Of a DNA stretch of 64,000 nt, positions 20,150-32,372 are shown piece after piece. Both the position numbers and the translations under genes were made by a program. Origin of the DNA: Strobilurus pachycystidiatus (taxonomy: Eukaryota > Basidiomycota > Agaricomycetes > Agaricales > Physalacriaceae); contig JAHLMK010000004.1 of the NCBI GenBank assembly GCA_019915135.1, positions 744,001 to 808,000 of the forward strand, given 5' to 3'. Below the pieces are notes generated by a model. The model saw only the letters and a list, made by a program, of their open reading frames with translations. It did no database searches and was not told the DNA's origin. The first letter of the stretch is position 1. Each line of letters opens with the position of its first letter.

Positions 20150-20549
20150 CTATTGCTGACCAGGCTGGAGGAATTGGCTTTTGTCTCTCGTCCTTTCCAT
20201 GGCTGTGAACATGGGTCAGCGAACCGAAGGCAAGCGAAAGAGATTAGAGACGGACGGTTGTATTGCAAGAGCTTTTCGATGAGGTCGACGTGGGTGAGGA
20301 CCATACGGCGGCAACAGTATCGCTTCAGCTGAAGTTCATCCAAGGCCTCACTTGAATTCGCATACAGGTCAGCACGCGTACGTGGTACAAGGAACGAAGC
20401 ACACACCCTTCACTGCGCTCTTCGTTTAACAGCTTCAGATATGCGTTCCATTTGTCACCGACGACTTTGCCGCAGGAAAAGCAGCGGACAGGAATGATCT
20501 GGGGGCGTTTTCAGAGTACTAGGAGCATGGTGTGGAATAAACGAACCAT
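20150..20549 (-). CDS. RPB10: RNA polymerases I, II and III subunit Rpb10 (RPABC5)
   Basis: Four exons: 20547-20549 (start codon only), 20407-20498, 20256-20350 and 20150-20202, giving 80 residues. The protein reads [18 protein letters not shown], then [20 protein letters not shown] and [15 protein letters not shown]. The zinc ligands C7, C10, C44 and C45 are all present. This small subunit is shared by the three nuclear RNA polymerases and helps hold the largest subunits together. The last intron splits a Pro codon in YNP; without it the frame would run on into a long nonsense tail. The C terminus is about ten residues longer than the usual 65-70-residue protein ([12 protein letters not shown]). 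All introns are GT..AG. Confidence 0.95.
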
Positions 20550-20740
20550 CGCTGATGAGGGCGAGAGCTAAGTGACGGAGCGTAAAATTGCCGATTACTG
20601 CTTTCGGAGAAGAGCGGTATGATGGCGGGAGGCGCGGGATTACTCAATTTGGTCGTCGGCAATCGGGTTGTGCGACAGCTGGAGTAAAAACATAGTTGCC
20701 GGAGACGCTATGCACTACGTACTAGCTATGTGACTACAGG

Positions 20741-22827
20741 TCATGAGAAAGAAGACCGACGCGCGTTCTGGGGTTGCTCAGTCACCGCGATCAGGAACTT
20801 CAATTCACGTAGCCCATTCGACAACCATGATTCTCCGAGCTTCACATCAGCCCTATACAGCTGTGCGTCCAATGCCTCCACCAGTGACGCCAAAGCCCGT
20901 GCAGTGTCTGGAGTCAAGTTTAGATATTTTCTGGCCAATAGAACCTCTACGCAGGCTAGTGCTCGCGCTCCTCGCTCGTCACTATCCTTTGACTTCTCGA
21001 GCCATTTCTCGAGTTCCTTTGGTAGGAGCAAGGCGCGTTGTCGCAGCTCCTCTGAGCCATGTTTAATGAAACCGTCGTTGATCTGCCAGAGCAGCCTCAA
21101 TGTCGAAGGGGAAATGCAGTCCAGCATCACACAGGACCTCAAAGAGTCGATGAGCTGCAATGATAAGTCTACGAAGCTTTAGTCAGCAATTCCCATCTGT
21201 GCGGCGGTGAAACGTGTTTCTTACCCTCAGGGAATGTCTCCCAGCTGCTTTTAGTACGCGGTAACTGCTCCTTCAGAAGAAGCAGTAATTCGGCAGATAT
21301 TTCCACAAAGGAGGCGGATTTGTTGATGTCGCGTAGAACAGTCTCCACGAAGTAGTTTCTGACCTTGTCATCTAGGTCGTGACCTCGAAGAAACTCAATC
21401 AGAACGCGCTCGATGGATCCATCTCCTTCAACCTCTGGAGAGGGAGGGACACAGCGCATTGCAACCTCGGGATCTACATCACGAAGACAATGGAAGAGGT
21501 GCTTGATCATGCTCTGCTTCTGGCAGAACTTCTGGTCTACCCAGCGAAGAGCTCCCACAAGGTAATCATGCATGTTCGCGAGCATACGTCGATTATCCAG
21601 GGCGAGCCAGTCGGCGGTCGATGGATAATGATCCTGCGTGGATATCTGCAGTATCCTGTGAAACGCCCATGCTTGGGAGGACTTGTAAGCGCACGGCAGC
21701 GAGTCAGGATACCAGCGCTCTACGATTCCCGGCAGTATCGAGGTGGCGGCAACGAATATGAGGCTGACGCCAATGACGACGGAGACCAAAGTAGCCACCA
21801 GGTCATCCATGTTCCAAAGCAGGTCTATCAAGCCGACGAAGAAGAAGATCAGGCCCATTTGAAGGAGTAGCGGGAGCGAGCCCACAATGCTTGGCACTCG
21901 CCATTTCTCCATGCTCATCCTCCGCATGTGTCGAAGTGTCATTGCCTTCTGGTTAGAGAGGCCAGAGTCGCGACGAAACTCGTACAGCCACTGTTTGCAC
22001 AGTATGCCAATGAGAGCGGCGACTAAGCTGGTAGCAAGACTGAGAAACCAGAACACGTTGACGCGGACCACGAATGGCTCCGGAGTGAATTCATCTTGCT
22101 CCAGGTCTGCGGCAGGCAAGCTGGGGTCTGCGAGCTGTCTGGATATTTGTTGGAGTAGAGTAACCGTGATGTCACTGGGATCTTCTTGCAGCCATTGGAA
22201 TGTTTCGACCACAAACGCCGTAACGATGGCGGAAAACAAACCAGCCTGCATGACTTGAGCTACCCAGCCGCTAAGACGTGGAAACACTTACAAACACCAG
22301 TAGCGTGTCGATATCATCTACCCAGCCTCTCAATAGCTGATAGTCATGAGCGTCGATCCTGCTGCGACATTTCTTCCAAGGGTCCGTAGTCTTCTGAATG
22401 GCATAGTGCGGTTTCTCGCTATCCCCCCATAGATGCAACGGCACCTTTGAATGAGACATGAGCTCCTTCTTCAAATTTGAGCAAGAATCAAAATTTACTT
22501 CGACTGCCTCGTCTAACGTCGCGTCCTCGCGAGCTTCCTCAAGCGAGGAGGGACGATCGTTTTCTGGTCGATCAAAGAAGTAACCGCTCCTCTGCGAGTC
22601 GCTCATGCTGTTCGAGCGATAGAATGAGTGTTCATCCAACGATTGGGACCGAGCCCCAGGACTGAGTTGTCCCAAAGGATACGAGTTGGAAAAGTCCCTC
22701 GGCTAAAACGCGTTGTTTGATCACAGCATTCTCTCATTGGGTTTCGAATGCATACCAGTACGTCGCTGTCCGAGATGAAAGGCGAGAGATAGTCCGACCC
22801 AGCTCGACTATTATGGCGTCTGGTCAT
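20741..22827 (-). CDS. DUF6535 membrane protein
   Basis: Four exons, 22756-22827, 22292-22702, 21225-22245 and 20741-21168, give 643 residues. After about 110 disordered residues comes the DUF6535 signature: a Trp-containing segment, DDIDTLLVFAGLFSAIVTAF, EPFVVRVNVFWFLSLATSLV and the acidic/aromatic stretch with KQWLYEFRRDSG. Four hydrophobic segments (roughly residues 155-175, 220-240, 275-300 and 305-330) suggest a polytopic membrane protein, and the C-terminal half is helical and soluble-looking. The domain is known almost only from Agaricomycetes, often in large families; its function is unknown. The intron placed after LLVF rejoins the signature exactly. Divergent from the MYND gene over 677 bases. 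Confidence 0.88.
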
Positions 22828-23504
22828 GATGGTCTTGAGGAAAGGCGATGCGCCAATCAAGGGACGCGATGTATAGACATAAATTGAAGATTGGACCTGG
22901 CATGACCGCCCATTTGGGGAATGTTGAGGATAAGCATCGGTTTCCGAGCATTGTGAAACAACTGATGCCAGTCGCAGTCTGATACTATCACTGAAGTACT
23001 GACAGTTTTCTCCACGCAGCAGGTTGAGCTGTCTTGTCTGCGAATCGGAATCGGACTTTGCTTGTGATGGGCAGACGTGAGTAATAGCTTTTCCCATTTG
23101 GATGGTTCCCGATCATGGTCTCAGTCCGCATCGTGAAACTTGTCCTCTAGTTTTCATTGTCCTCTAGCTTCCAATCCGTGTGGTGTATGTTTTTTTCCTG
23201 TCACGGAATCCATCAGTGTAATGAAAGCTGAGCTCATCTATATTCTCTTACTCGCCCGTTGACATATGAATGTGTGGCGTAGCGCGTGGTGGGTGCCATT
23301 GAATATTCTCTAGTGATGCCTTGAAGTATAATGCTATTGGTGACCAATTACGTCGCCAGAATCTGGAAGGCGCTACCAAGACGCTGCTCAAAAAGAGGTC
23401 TAGAAGAGCTGAGAGAAGAGGCATGACTCAATAATCAAAGCAGTCGTACGTACAAATCGCCCGTTCTTTTTCTTCCAACAGGACACTGCGCCAGACTCTC
23501 ATCG
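22828..23504. promoter_or_regulatory. Divergent intergenic region
   Basis: This 677-base gap separates the start codons of the DUF6535 gene and the ankyrin/MYND gene and must contain both promoters. No specific element stands out. An AT-rich part at about 23200-23350 contains TATTCTC twice. Confidence 0.4.
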
Positions 23505-25154
23505 ATGCCTACACCATCGCTACCTAAACGCCTTATCGAAGCGCTCAAGGCAGATCCGAGCCTGGACGCGTCTCAGTCCTGGATCTTCCGTCCAGAGTTT
23601 GAAGGATTCCGCTTTGATTTCGTCAAACGTGGTGGCGCTCCTGCTGAAAGCTTTGTAGTGCTTCCAGAGCTACAGAGCCTTCTCATGGGTTTACCCATTC
23701 AGTATGGCGACGCCGGACTGAACAAGCTCATCAAGAATCTTGATGCTTTCGGAGAGGGGGACAACAGGACATTTTTGCACGTCGCTGCGCGCCAAGGTGA
23801 TCTTCCCCTCGCGTACGAGATGCTACGCATTGGTATCAACATCGACGTCAAGGACAAGCACGGTTCTACGGCACTTTTCCTGGCTCTCCAATACATCCTT
23901 GTCTGCGCCCACGTAGCTCGTGCCTCCCAGAAATTGAATGTGCCGGTCAACCTATCACCCTTCGTTGGACATGCTGCCTTCGCCAAGACGATAGAGCGCG
24001 TTTTGCGGGTGGCTACTCTACTCATAAAGCAACACGCGGACGTCAACGCTGGTGTATTTGGGTTTGTGCCGTTGTCTCTTGCTGCACAAGCCGGCCAGTG
24101 GACGCTCGTCGAACTATTACTCCAGCATGGTGCACATTCTCCTTCGAGTATCAAATTCACCACCCCAGTCGACGAATCCCGCTTCACCTCCCTTCTGCAT
24201 AACACCAAAGTCCCATCCAAGCGTCCCGCCCTGCCATGTCCCTGCTGGTCTGGCAGAACCCTCGCTGAATGTCACGACGATGGCACAATGCAACCTTATC
24301 CTCGCGAGTTTCCATGCAACTGCGGGAAGCTCAAGTCGTACGGCGCTTGTTGCAGGAAGCGTGGACTCATCCTAAACGAGGGATGGGTCAAAGAGGGCAG
24401 ATGCATTCAGTGGGCTGACGAAAAGGAGTTTAGAATCTACCATGGCGACTTGATTGGCCAGACTCTCCACTTCTACAATACCCAGAACCCGCTGGACGAG
24501 GAAGCCTTGCAGAATATCGTAGACATGATGTCCGACCCGAGCTTCAAGGGCGGCATGCTGGTTCGAGTGCTGGGTGGCCAAGACCGCTTTGACCCCGCCT
24601 TCATGTATGGCCTCGACCACAACAGTTCTTTCCCGAGGTAAGATCTGTACTTCTTCTTCATGATGAATGTCACTGACGCGCTGGCGGGCCCTCAGACCGT
24701 GGAGACGACAACTCAGCCTGGTCGAAGCTCGAGTTTGGATGGACAAATGGAACGCCGCGATCGACGAGTACATCTCGACGAAGGGCAGCTCGGACTCTCG
24801 ATCAAGGCTGGATATTGAGGTTGTAGCCAAGATTGGCATGCACGGTGGTCCTCTTCACAGGCATTGTGAAGCTGAAGGATGTAACAAAGTCGAGGGCCGC
24901 GACCTGGTCAAAATGAAGGGATGTGGTAACTGCAAGCTCGTGAGTGGTGTTTCGAGAATTTGAATCATGTTAACGCTTGCCTTGCCTAGATATTCTACTG
25001 CAGCCAGAAATGCCAAAAGCGGGGTTGGAAAGAGCACAAACCGGAGTGTAAGGCAGGAAGTCATCGTCCTCAAGCGTTGGCGATGCAGGAAACGATGGAG
25101 CAACTGATCAGTACGATATTGGCTCGCACACTTGCAGGAAGGCTGCCAGTGTAA
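23505..25154 (+). CDS. Ankyrin-repeat, SEC-C-like and MYND zinc-finger protein
   Basis: Three exons, 23505-24637, 24696-24939 and 24990-25154, give 513 residues. Ankyrin repeats occupy about 85-215 (NRTFLHVAARQGDLPLAYEM, VPLSLAAQAGQWTLVELLL). Then come two short cysteine clusters, CPCWSGRTLAECH (245-257) and CNCGKLKSYGACC (271-283), whose spacing resembles the SEC-C zinc motif. A MYND finger closes the protein (about 435-484) with CEAEGC, CGNCK, FYCSQKCQ and HKPEC. MYND fingers bind proline-rich peptides in partner proteins, so an adaptor role is likely. There is no SET domain, which separates it from SMYD methyltransferases. The final exon restores the MYND pattern, supporting the splicing. 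Specific role unknown. Confidence 0.9.
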
Positions 25155-25441
25155 TATTTAAACCTTTCGACTCTAGTGTTCATGCCACTTACTGTGACTT
25201 ACATGTTCTTGCTCGTCATCTATGAACGAACGTCCTCGAAGAAACCGATTGTTGTCTATGGACGAGCATAGCGGTAGTCTCGAAGGTGAAACAATTTGGT
25301 ACGGAACAAGAATGGCATTCTTGAGGACAGCATACTCAAATCTCTCTGTTGCGTGTCGGCTAGTTGATGACAAGCGGTGAATCGGAGTTAACGGACTAGG
25401 TCTCGATCGGCCATGAGTTCACACTTTGCATTACAACTCCC

Positions 25442-25801
25442 ATGTCTGTGAGACGTTCGGGTCTTCAAAAGGATGTTTTAAACCTTTACAGAAGGTTAGC
25501 TATTTCTTGACGATACGACTTTGTATTCAATCTTCCTTACGTGAACCTTCGAAGGGCATTGCGTATGGTGCAAACCAAGCCTCCTACGACGCGTCCCAAA
25601 TTTCTGTTGTTCGTTCGCTACAACTTTCGCCTCAACGCGACCACCGTCTCTCCACGAAACGTCAGTGTCATCGAGCATCTGCTCAGGCAAGGAAGAAAAC
25701 AGCTGGAGGTGTACGAAGACTCGTCAGTCAAGGATTGTTGGGTGTCAAACGAAATGAAGGCTTGGAATGACGATAATACAGCTCGGCGCTCAAACTCGTA
25801 G
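25442..25801 (+). CDS. SDHAF1: Succinate dehydrogenase assembly factor 1 (LYR protein)
   Basis: Two exons, 25442-25494 and 25555-25801, give 99 residues. The intron falls inside the LYR motif (LYR at 15-17, then RALRM). The rest of the family pattern follows: TRPKFLLFVRYNFR, VSPRNVSVIEHLLRQGRKQL and a C-terminal YEDSSVKDCWV. SDHAF1 (yeast Sdh6) acts in the mitochondrial matrix, recruits the Fe-S transfer machinery through its LYR motif and protects the iron-sulfur subunit Sdh2 during complex II assembly. The open frame in exon 2 alone would lack LYR, so the first exon decides the call. A second SDH factor, SDHAF4, lies at 52.4 kb. Confidence 0.9.
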
Positions 25802-25843
25802 AAAGATCAGGAATCATAAAGTGTATTCTATATGAGATAGTAG

Positions 25844-26657
25844 TTATGCTTCCACGACATTATCTGCTGACTCCGACGCCGATTGCTCCGTTGAAGCTTG
25901 CTTAGCCGCTATCCGCTCCTCGTACTGTTTCCTTCTCCTGCCTCGCAAAATTCTGTTGACACGGGGCTCCTTCATCTGCAGACGCTTGGCCTCCCGGCGT
26001 GTTGCGAGATAGTCCTTCAGCATCACTTGGTGCACCGCCCGGTTCATTTTGTCTTCCTTGTATTTCTCGGCGAGTTCCACAGCCCCGAGGTATGCAAGTC
26101 GGCGCTCGTTCATGATGAATTTTATGTGCGACATGGCGGTGTTGACCTGCATACACGTCAGAGTTGAAGTACGATAAAGAGAAGGGTTATGATTGTAGAC
26201 GTACATCGGCCTTTCTCCAGCCTAGATGCACCATCGTTGGATGCGCTCCCAGTCGCGCCATTTCGTGTGATTGTGTAGCCAGTAGATTCCGTTCTCGGAT
26301 GAGGACATACCACAGAATATGGAGGTCTTCGAAGCTTTTTAGCCGTAATTCAGAGGCCTTCCAAGCACGGCCTGGGATGTGTGAGAGGCAGACAGGGTGC
26401 ACAGAGCCTGATTACACACCTCCCTTCTCCGCTCTGTCCTTTTCATACGACCCTCCCATCGACTCGTATTTGCCGTCCACTTTTCTGAAGAAGCCATAGA
26501 GGCCATGGTCCTCCAACACTGGGGGATGATTTGCTCGTGGGTGCAGTGGTGAGGGCTGGACGGGCTGCTCTTCAGCAGGAACAATACTGGCGAATGAGCG
26601 GCCAAAAAGAGAGTGTGCACAGCGCTGCCGCGTCGCGCTTCGGAGAACGGAGAACAT
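25844..26657 (-). CDS. MRPL4: Mitochondrial large-subunit ribosomal protein uL29m (MRPL4/MRPL47)
   Basis: Three exons, 26420-26657, 26205-26371 and 25844-26146, give 235 residues. The N terminus ([20 protein letters not shown]) looks like a mitochondrial presequence. The core carries [34 protein letters not shown] and [20 protein letters not shown], diagnostic for the MRP-L47 family. The C-terminal 60 residues are basic and then Glu/Ser-rich. It belongs to the mitochondrial 54S subunit near the exit tunnel. Divergent from RAD50 with 187 bases between start codons. Confidence 0.93.
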
Positions 26658-26844
26658 GGCGAGCGCCGAGAACGAGGGATGGATTTGGATGAATTTACAG
26701 CGATTGAGCCAAAAATGACAATGCCGCGCTCGGCAAATAAATTGCTGGCCCCAATGTCAGCCCGAAAGGGAACGTTTGCCTCCCAAACCCTGCACACGGT
26801 TCCGGCGGCAATAATTCATCTTCTCTTGACGCGTTCACGGAGGC
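26658..26844. promoter_or_regulatory. Shared promoter region of MRPL4 and RAD50
   Basis: This 187-base gap between divergent start codons must serve both genes. No TATA box is seen; short A/T-rich strings such as AAATAAATTG occur in the middle. Confidence 0.5.
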
Positions 26845-29800
26845 ATGGCCTCACTCAACAAGCTCGCCATCCGCGGCATCCGCTCATTCGACGACAAGCA
26901 GATTGCCGTCATCGAGTTCTTCTCTCCCGTCACCGTCATTGTCGGCCACAACGGCAGTGGCAAGACGACCATTATCGAATGCCTCAAGTACGCCACGACC
27001 GGTGACCAGCCGCCCAACACCCGCGGTGGCGCCTTTGTACACGACCCCAAGATGGCCAACGAGAAGGAAGTGAAAGCCCAGGTCAAGCTGCGCTTTCATG
27101 CGGCGAACGGCACGCGTATGCTGGCTGTGCGAAACCTCAGTGTGACTGCGAAGAAGACGTCCGGGTTGACGATGAAAACGCTGGAGGGCATCTTAGCGCT
27201 TGCCGATGTCAACGTGGAGAAAGGTGGAAAGGTCGGGTCCCTCCAATTCCGTTGACAGACGCGTCAATCTGAGCTCTTCCCTCAGCGCGGTGTCATTTCG
27301 ACCAAATGCGCTGAGCTCGACACGGAAATTCCCCAGCTCCTAGGCGTCTCGAAATCTGTACTGGAGAATGTCATCTTCTGCCATCAGGAGGAGTCTTACT
27401 GGCCTCTCGCGGAACCTTCGACGTTGAAGAAGAAATTCGACGATATATTCGAGGCGACCAAGTACGGGCCACTTCCAATTTGTCTCAACGACAGCTCATC
27501 TCGCGTAGGTACACCAAAGCGCTCGACAATATCAAAGCCCTCCGAAAAGAACGCGTCGCCGATCTCAAAGCCGAAAAGGAACATATGGAGGGTCTTAGGC
27601 GCGAAAAGGGCCACGCCGACAAACTTCGCAAAACAATATCCGACCTCGAGTCCACCATTGCCGCGAAGAAGGCGGAATACGACGAAACCTCAAAGGCACA
27701 CCAGGCGATCCAACTAGCTAATGCAAAGTTCTATGAATACGCAATCAAGTTTCGTGAAAAATACGAGCAAGTTGACAGACACACCGAGAACATCAAGCTC
27801 TTTGAAGAACAGATTCGTGAGGCCAAGGTGAACCTGCAGACGGAGATTCCTGGTAAGATACTAGCTATCGCTTCCAATCCTAATTCATGCGGTGTTGGTA
27901 GGAAGCGAGCAAGAACTGAAGAATGAGCAAAGCAATATCGCCGGGGATATCGATAAGAAGCGCGCTCAGTTAAAGCAACAGCAGCACCAACTGGAGGACT
28001 ATGAGGAGGAGTTGCAGAGCTTGCAGAAGCAGCTCGGTGAGCTGAACAAGCGTCAGGGCGAACTGAAAGGACAGGAGGAGGTACCGTATCTTCCTTGCTT
28101 TGATACAACGGTCTCTGATGGCGATTTCCAGGCTCAAAAGCAGCGCATCATCGACCGCGATCATCTCGTTCTTGAGCTGGGTGAGAAACATGGAATCAAA
28201 GGATTCACTGCTCCTTTGGAAGCGGTCAAATATCTCGAGTTCAAGTCGCGATTGGAGGATATGTCGGCGAAGCAGAAGAGTGTTGTCAAGAAGCTCAAGG
28301 TACATTGTCTCGATTTTCTACGCATGCCATCTGACCGACGCCGACTTGGTAGGCGGAAGAATCAGCAAAGCAAACCGAGTACACAAACAAACGTCTGGAG
28401 CTCAGCAGTGTCGCCGAAAAGCACAAGGCGGAGAAGACTAGCTCTGAGCAACGAATTGTGGGGTGTAACCCTTGTCTGTAGCCGCGTTTGCTAACATACT
28501 CATGTCGCAGGCAGAGGCGAAGCAGAAGATCAAGACGTTCGAAGCCGCTTCTGAGAAGATGGAGGGACATGGCTTGGACCTCGACACCCTCAAGGGCGAT
28601 ATGGACGAGAAGACCAAGCGCCTTAACAAGCTGAAGTCGACCATCGAAGCTGCTGGCTATGATGATCAAATCGCTGAGCGGTCCACAAAGATTCAGGGAT
28701 TCGAACGACAACGCGACGCCGTTAACAGTGAGCTGAAGGCGCTCAGCTCGCAAGGCAACTCTCGCGCGAAGCTGGAGCTGAAGCGGGGCGAGGTTCGAAC
28801 GAAGAACACCGACATCAAACACACGTCAGTCGCTTGACATTCAGAGATCTAGGATGACACTGACGCTCTGACCGCAGCGTGGAGAGTATAAATGCCAAGT
28901 ATCGGGTTATCACCAAGAAGGCTGTCAGTGCCGAATCAGTGGTGAATGATGTCGATACCCTCCTAAAGTGAGCGTCTGGGTTGACATTATTGACGGTTGA
29001 TCTGATTTGTGTATGTAGAACCTCTGAAGAGAAGCTGGCCGAGGCGGAGGAGGAGGCTGCCAATGTGAATCAAACACTTCAGCACGGAAGGGCCAACCAG
29101 TCAAATTCGCAAGGACAACTCAAGAGGAAGGAGAGCGAATTGAAAGGTGTCTACGCTCTTTCGAGTCGTGCTGTGGTCTTGATTCCCTTTCTTAGCCACG
29201 GAGAAGGAGTTGGCTGCTGGCGTGGATGGCGATGTGGACAAAGCCTTGAAAGAGGCCGCCGAAGAACTTGATGTTCTCAGCTCGTAAGTTGTTCATTGTT
29301 AGAGGTTCGATTTACCCTTCTGATATGTCATCCAGTTCAAAAGGGACGTACAAGGTCTACGACCGATTATTGAAATCAGGAGAAGCCTCGCACATCTGCG
29401 GACTATGTGATCGTAAGATGGACGACGTGGCGTTTGCCTATTTCGAGAAATTCGTTCGTTCATATTTCTACATTTGATAACACAGCGCCTTACTCTCTGT
29501 TGACTTCCAGCTGCATAACTCCATGAAGAAGGCATCACCGGAGTCTCACGAAGACGACTTGCAAGCCATTCGGGACTGGACCACGGAATTGGAACGGCTG
29601 CAGGGCTTGTTACCCGTGCAGAAGAAGGTGAATGAGTTGAGGGATAAGGATATCCCCGCGTTGCAGGCGGAGATCAAGAAGCTGGACGCGGAGGTTTCTG
29701 CGGCAGGCCTGAAAGCCCAGACGGTACGCGTCAGAGACATTATAGCTCTGCACAACGACTCAAATGTGTCATGGGCAGGTTGACGAGACGGTCTCCTCGT

Positions 29801-31897
29801 TGAAGCGACAAGTGCGGGATATACAGGCTTTGCAGCTCAGTGCGAGAAATGTTGCCAGGCTCCAGAAGGAAGTCCAGCGTTTGAACGAGGAGATCGAGAG
29901 TTTGGTCAACGAGCTATCGGCTTCCGGTTCCACGAAGACCGTCGAGGATGTTCAGACCGAACTTGATGAAATCGCAGCCCAGATGTGAGTGGTTGGAGGA
30001 ACAAATCCCGGGGAAGATAGCTGAATATGGTCTTAGTCAAGCGCTTGATCGGGAGCGGACGAACATCATGAAGGAGAAAGACCGTCAGACGAAGCTGCAG
30101 CACACCATCGAGAGCGATATCCACAAGATGCAGCTGGAGGAGCGAGACTTGCAGGCAAAGATCAAGGAGAAGGAAGATCTGCAGACTCGTATCGAGTCCT
30201 CGAGCAAGGACATTGTCATATACACCCAGCGCATGAAGGTATCTCCACCAGCTTCCCTTGACTTCATGCGTTGATGATCTCTTCAGGACGCCGACATCAA
30301 CTTCAAAGCCGCTCAAGCGCCCATCGACGCGCTTACTACTGAGTGGGAAGCTGCTAGCAAAGCCCTGCAGGCGCGGAGCCAAGAAGAGCAATCCCTTGCC
30401 GAAGCCCTCTCTCAGAGCGTGGACAAACTGGACATGACTGGCAAGGAGATCGAAAGGTGCGGGCTCATTCTTTTCGTGTAGTTGACGGTTTGCCCATGCG
30501 ACAACTCAGATTTCACAAGGCCAAGATCCCCTCTAAGAAGAAGGACTGCGATAACCAGCTGGTTCAGGTCAATGAGCAGATCAAGGAGTGCGAGCAGGGT
30601 ATGAAGACTGGACGAGAACTCGCGACTAGTTTGCAGAGTGATATTTCCGGTGCCGATGCCAAGCGGGCAAATCTACAGGAAAACATTCGTGTCAGGCAGC
30701 TCGTCAAGCAGATTGAAGAGTCTCAGGCGAAGATTGACGAGTTTGATTTGGAAGAGGCTTCCAGGGCTCGTCGGAACTTTGAAGAAAAGTATCCTCTGGA
30801 AAAAGAGAAGGAGAACAAGTTGAGCGGCTCTGTACGAAGATTTCGCCGTCTCAGGCCGTGCCACCAAATTCACGTTCCCATAGTGTGCACATCTGCAAGG
30901 AGAGCTCGCGTCTTTGCAAGTGCAACTCAAGGGCTCTCAGAAGGACATGAAGGAGTTCAAGGATATTGACCAGAAGTACACTGATCAGTTGGTCAAAGTG
31001 AAGGTGCGCAGCTTCGCTGGTCCGCCGTAACCGCCTAAACAACATGGTCCTGCAGATGTCCGATGTCGCGAACAATGATCTCGAACTTTATGCCAAAGCC
31101 CTGGATAAGTGGGTGTCTTCGTACAAGCAATGTGACGGGTCCACCTCAAAATTTCTGCAGTGCCATTATGAAATATCACGGTCTCAAGATGGAAGAGGTC
31201 AACACGACCATGAGGCATCTTTGGAATCGTACTTATCAGGGAACCGGTGCGTACAGCATACATGGTATTTGGACGTTGCTTCAACTTTTCTCAGATATCG
31301 ACGGTATCAAGATCAGGTCTGACGTTGAGGGCGGAGCCTCGAAAAGATCATACAATTACCGCGTATGTCCGACACTATGGCATGTGCTTGACTTCCAGCT
31401 CATGGTCCTGTAGGTCGTCATGACCAAGGATCAAGTCGAAATGGACATGCGAGGGCGATGCTCTGCTGGCCAAAAGATGTTGGCGTCCATCATCATTCGA
31501 CTCGCGTTATCAGATTCGTTTGGTCAGAACTGTGGTATCCTCGCCTTGGACGAGCCGACGAACGCTCTTGACCGAGAGAACATCGATGCTTTAGCCGCAA
31601 GCTTGGTCGAGTAAGTTATATTGTCTCTCGTCAGATATGATATGACGTTTTCCATGTGTATTGATCGTATTCCAGTATCATCGAAGAGCGGAAGAACCAG
31701 TCGAATTTCCAACTCATCATCATCACGCACGACGAGACCTTCCTGGCCAAGCTTGGGCAGAACAACGTCATGCAACACTATTGGTACGTATCTTTATTCT
31801 GGTATGTTTGAAACGTGTATATTCATCCCGACGTAGGCGGGTTACCAGGGATGCCCGACAGAAATCTATCATCGAGCGCCAGAACTTCGGTGTCTAA
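26845..31897 (+). CDS. RAD50: DNA double-strand-break repair protein Rad50
   Basis: Twenty-three exons give 1300 residues, close to the yeast 1312. Start 26845; the first exons are 26845-27231, 27286-27461 and 27509-27852, and the last are 31414-31610, 31676-31783 and 31837-31897. Walker A is GHNGSGKTT (34-42) and the Q-loop region is [15 protein letters not shown]. Two long coiled coils flank the zinc hook CGLC (CxxC) near residue 683 (29.4 kb). The C-terminal head has the signature [12 protein letters not shown], Walker [14 protein letters not shown] and the H-loop IIITHDE. Rad50 forms the MRN/MRX complex with Mre11 and Nbs1/Xrs2, tethering DNA ends and activating ATM/Tel1. All joins keep phase. 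Two donors are weak (GTCGGG after exon 1, GTGGGG after exon 6). Confidence 0.96.
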
Positions 31898-32372
31898 GCG
31901 CTATACCTTTTTTTTGTTTTCTCTCATCCTTGCATGCATATTTATCGGACACTGATATACCAATTTGTACTACTTACCACAAACTTACATGCTCTGTTCA
32001 TCATTCTCTGACATGTATTGTCTGAGCGCACTCATATCCAATCCCTTTTCTAGAATAACGAAATATCGTATATCCGCTTCCTTGGGCGGGGGAGGGAGCA
32101 AGGCATTTAGCAGCGGTACGTGTGCACCTTGTCTCTGCGGATGAAGAATCGATGTCCAGTTTTCTCGAAGGGTTCGATTGCGTGTCCATTCCTTGGCTCT
32201 TCGAGATCAATTGACTGTGTCACGTCAACATTGAGAACAACGTCCTTCCAGATTTCAAGATTACGCTCACGCGGACTTAGAGCGGATGCGCTGGTCAATT
32301 TTTGTGCTGTACTGACGCTATTCACTATATAAGTCACGCAGGACACAGGATGCTTCCACAGGAGCAGGCTAT
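31898..32372. other. intergenic region between RAD50 and the DUF4436 gene
   Basis: This contains the RAD50 3' flank with a T-rich tract (TTTTTTTGTTTTC near 31910) and the promoter of the next gene. A TATATAAG-like string is seen near 32330 (CACTATATAAGTC), about 40 bases before the chosen start. No gene is supported. Confidence 0.5.
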
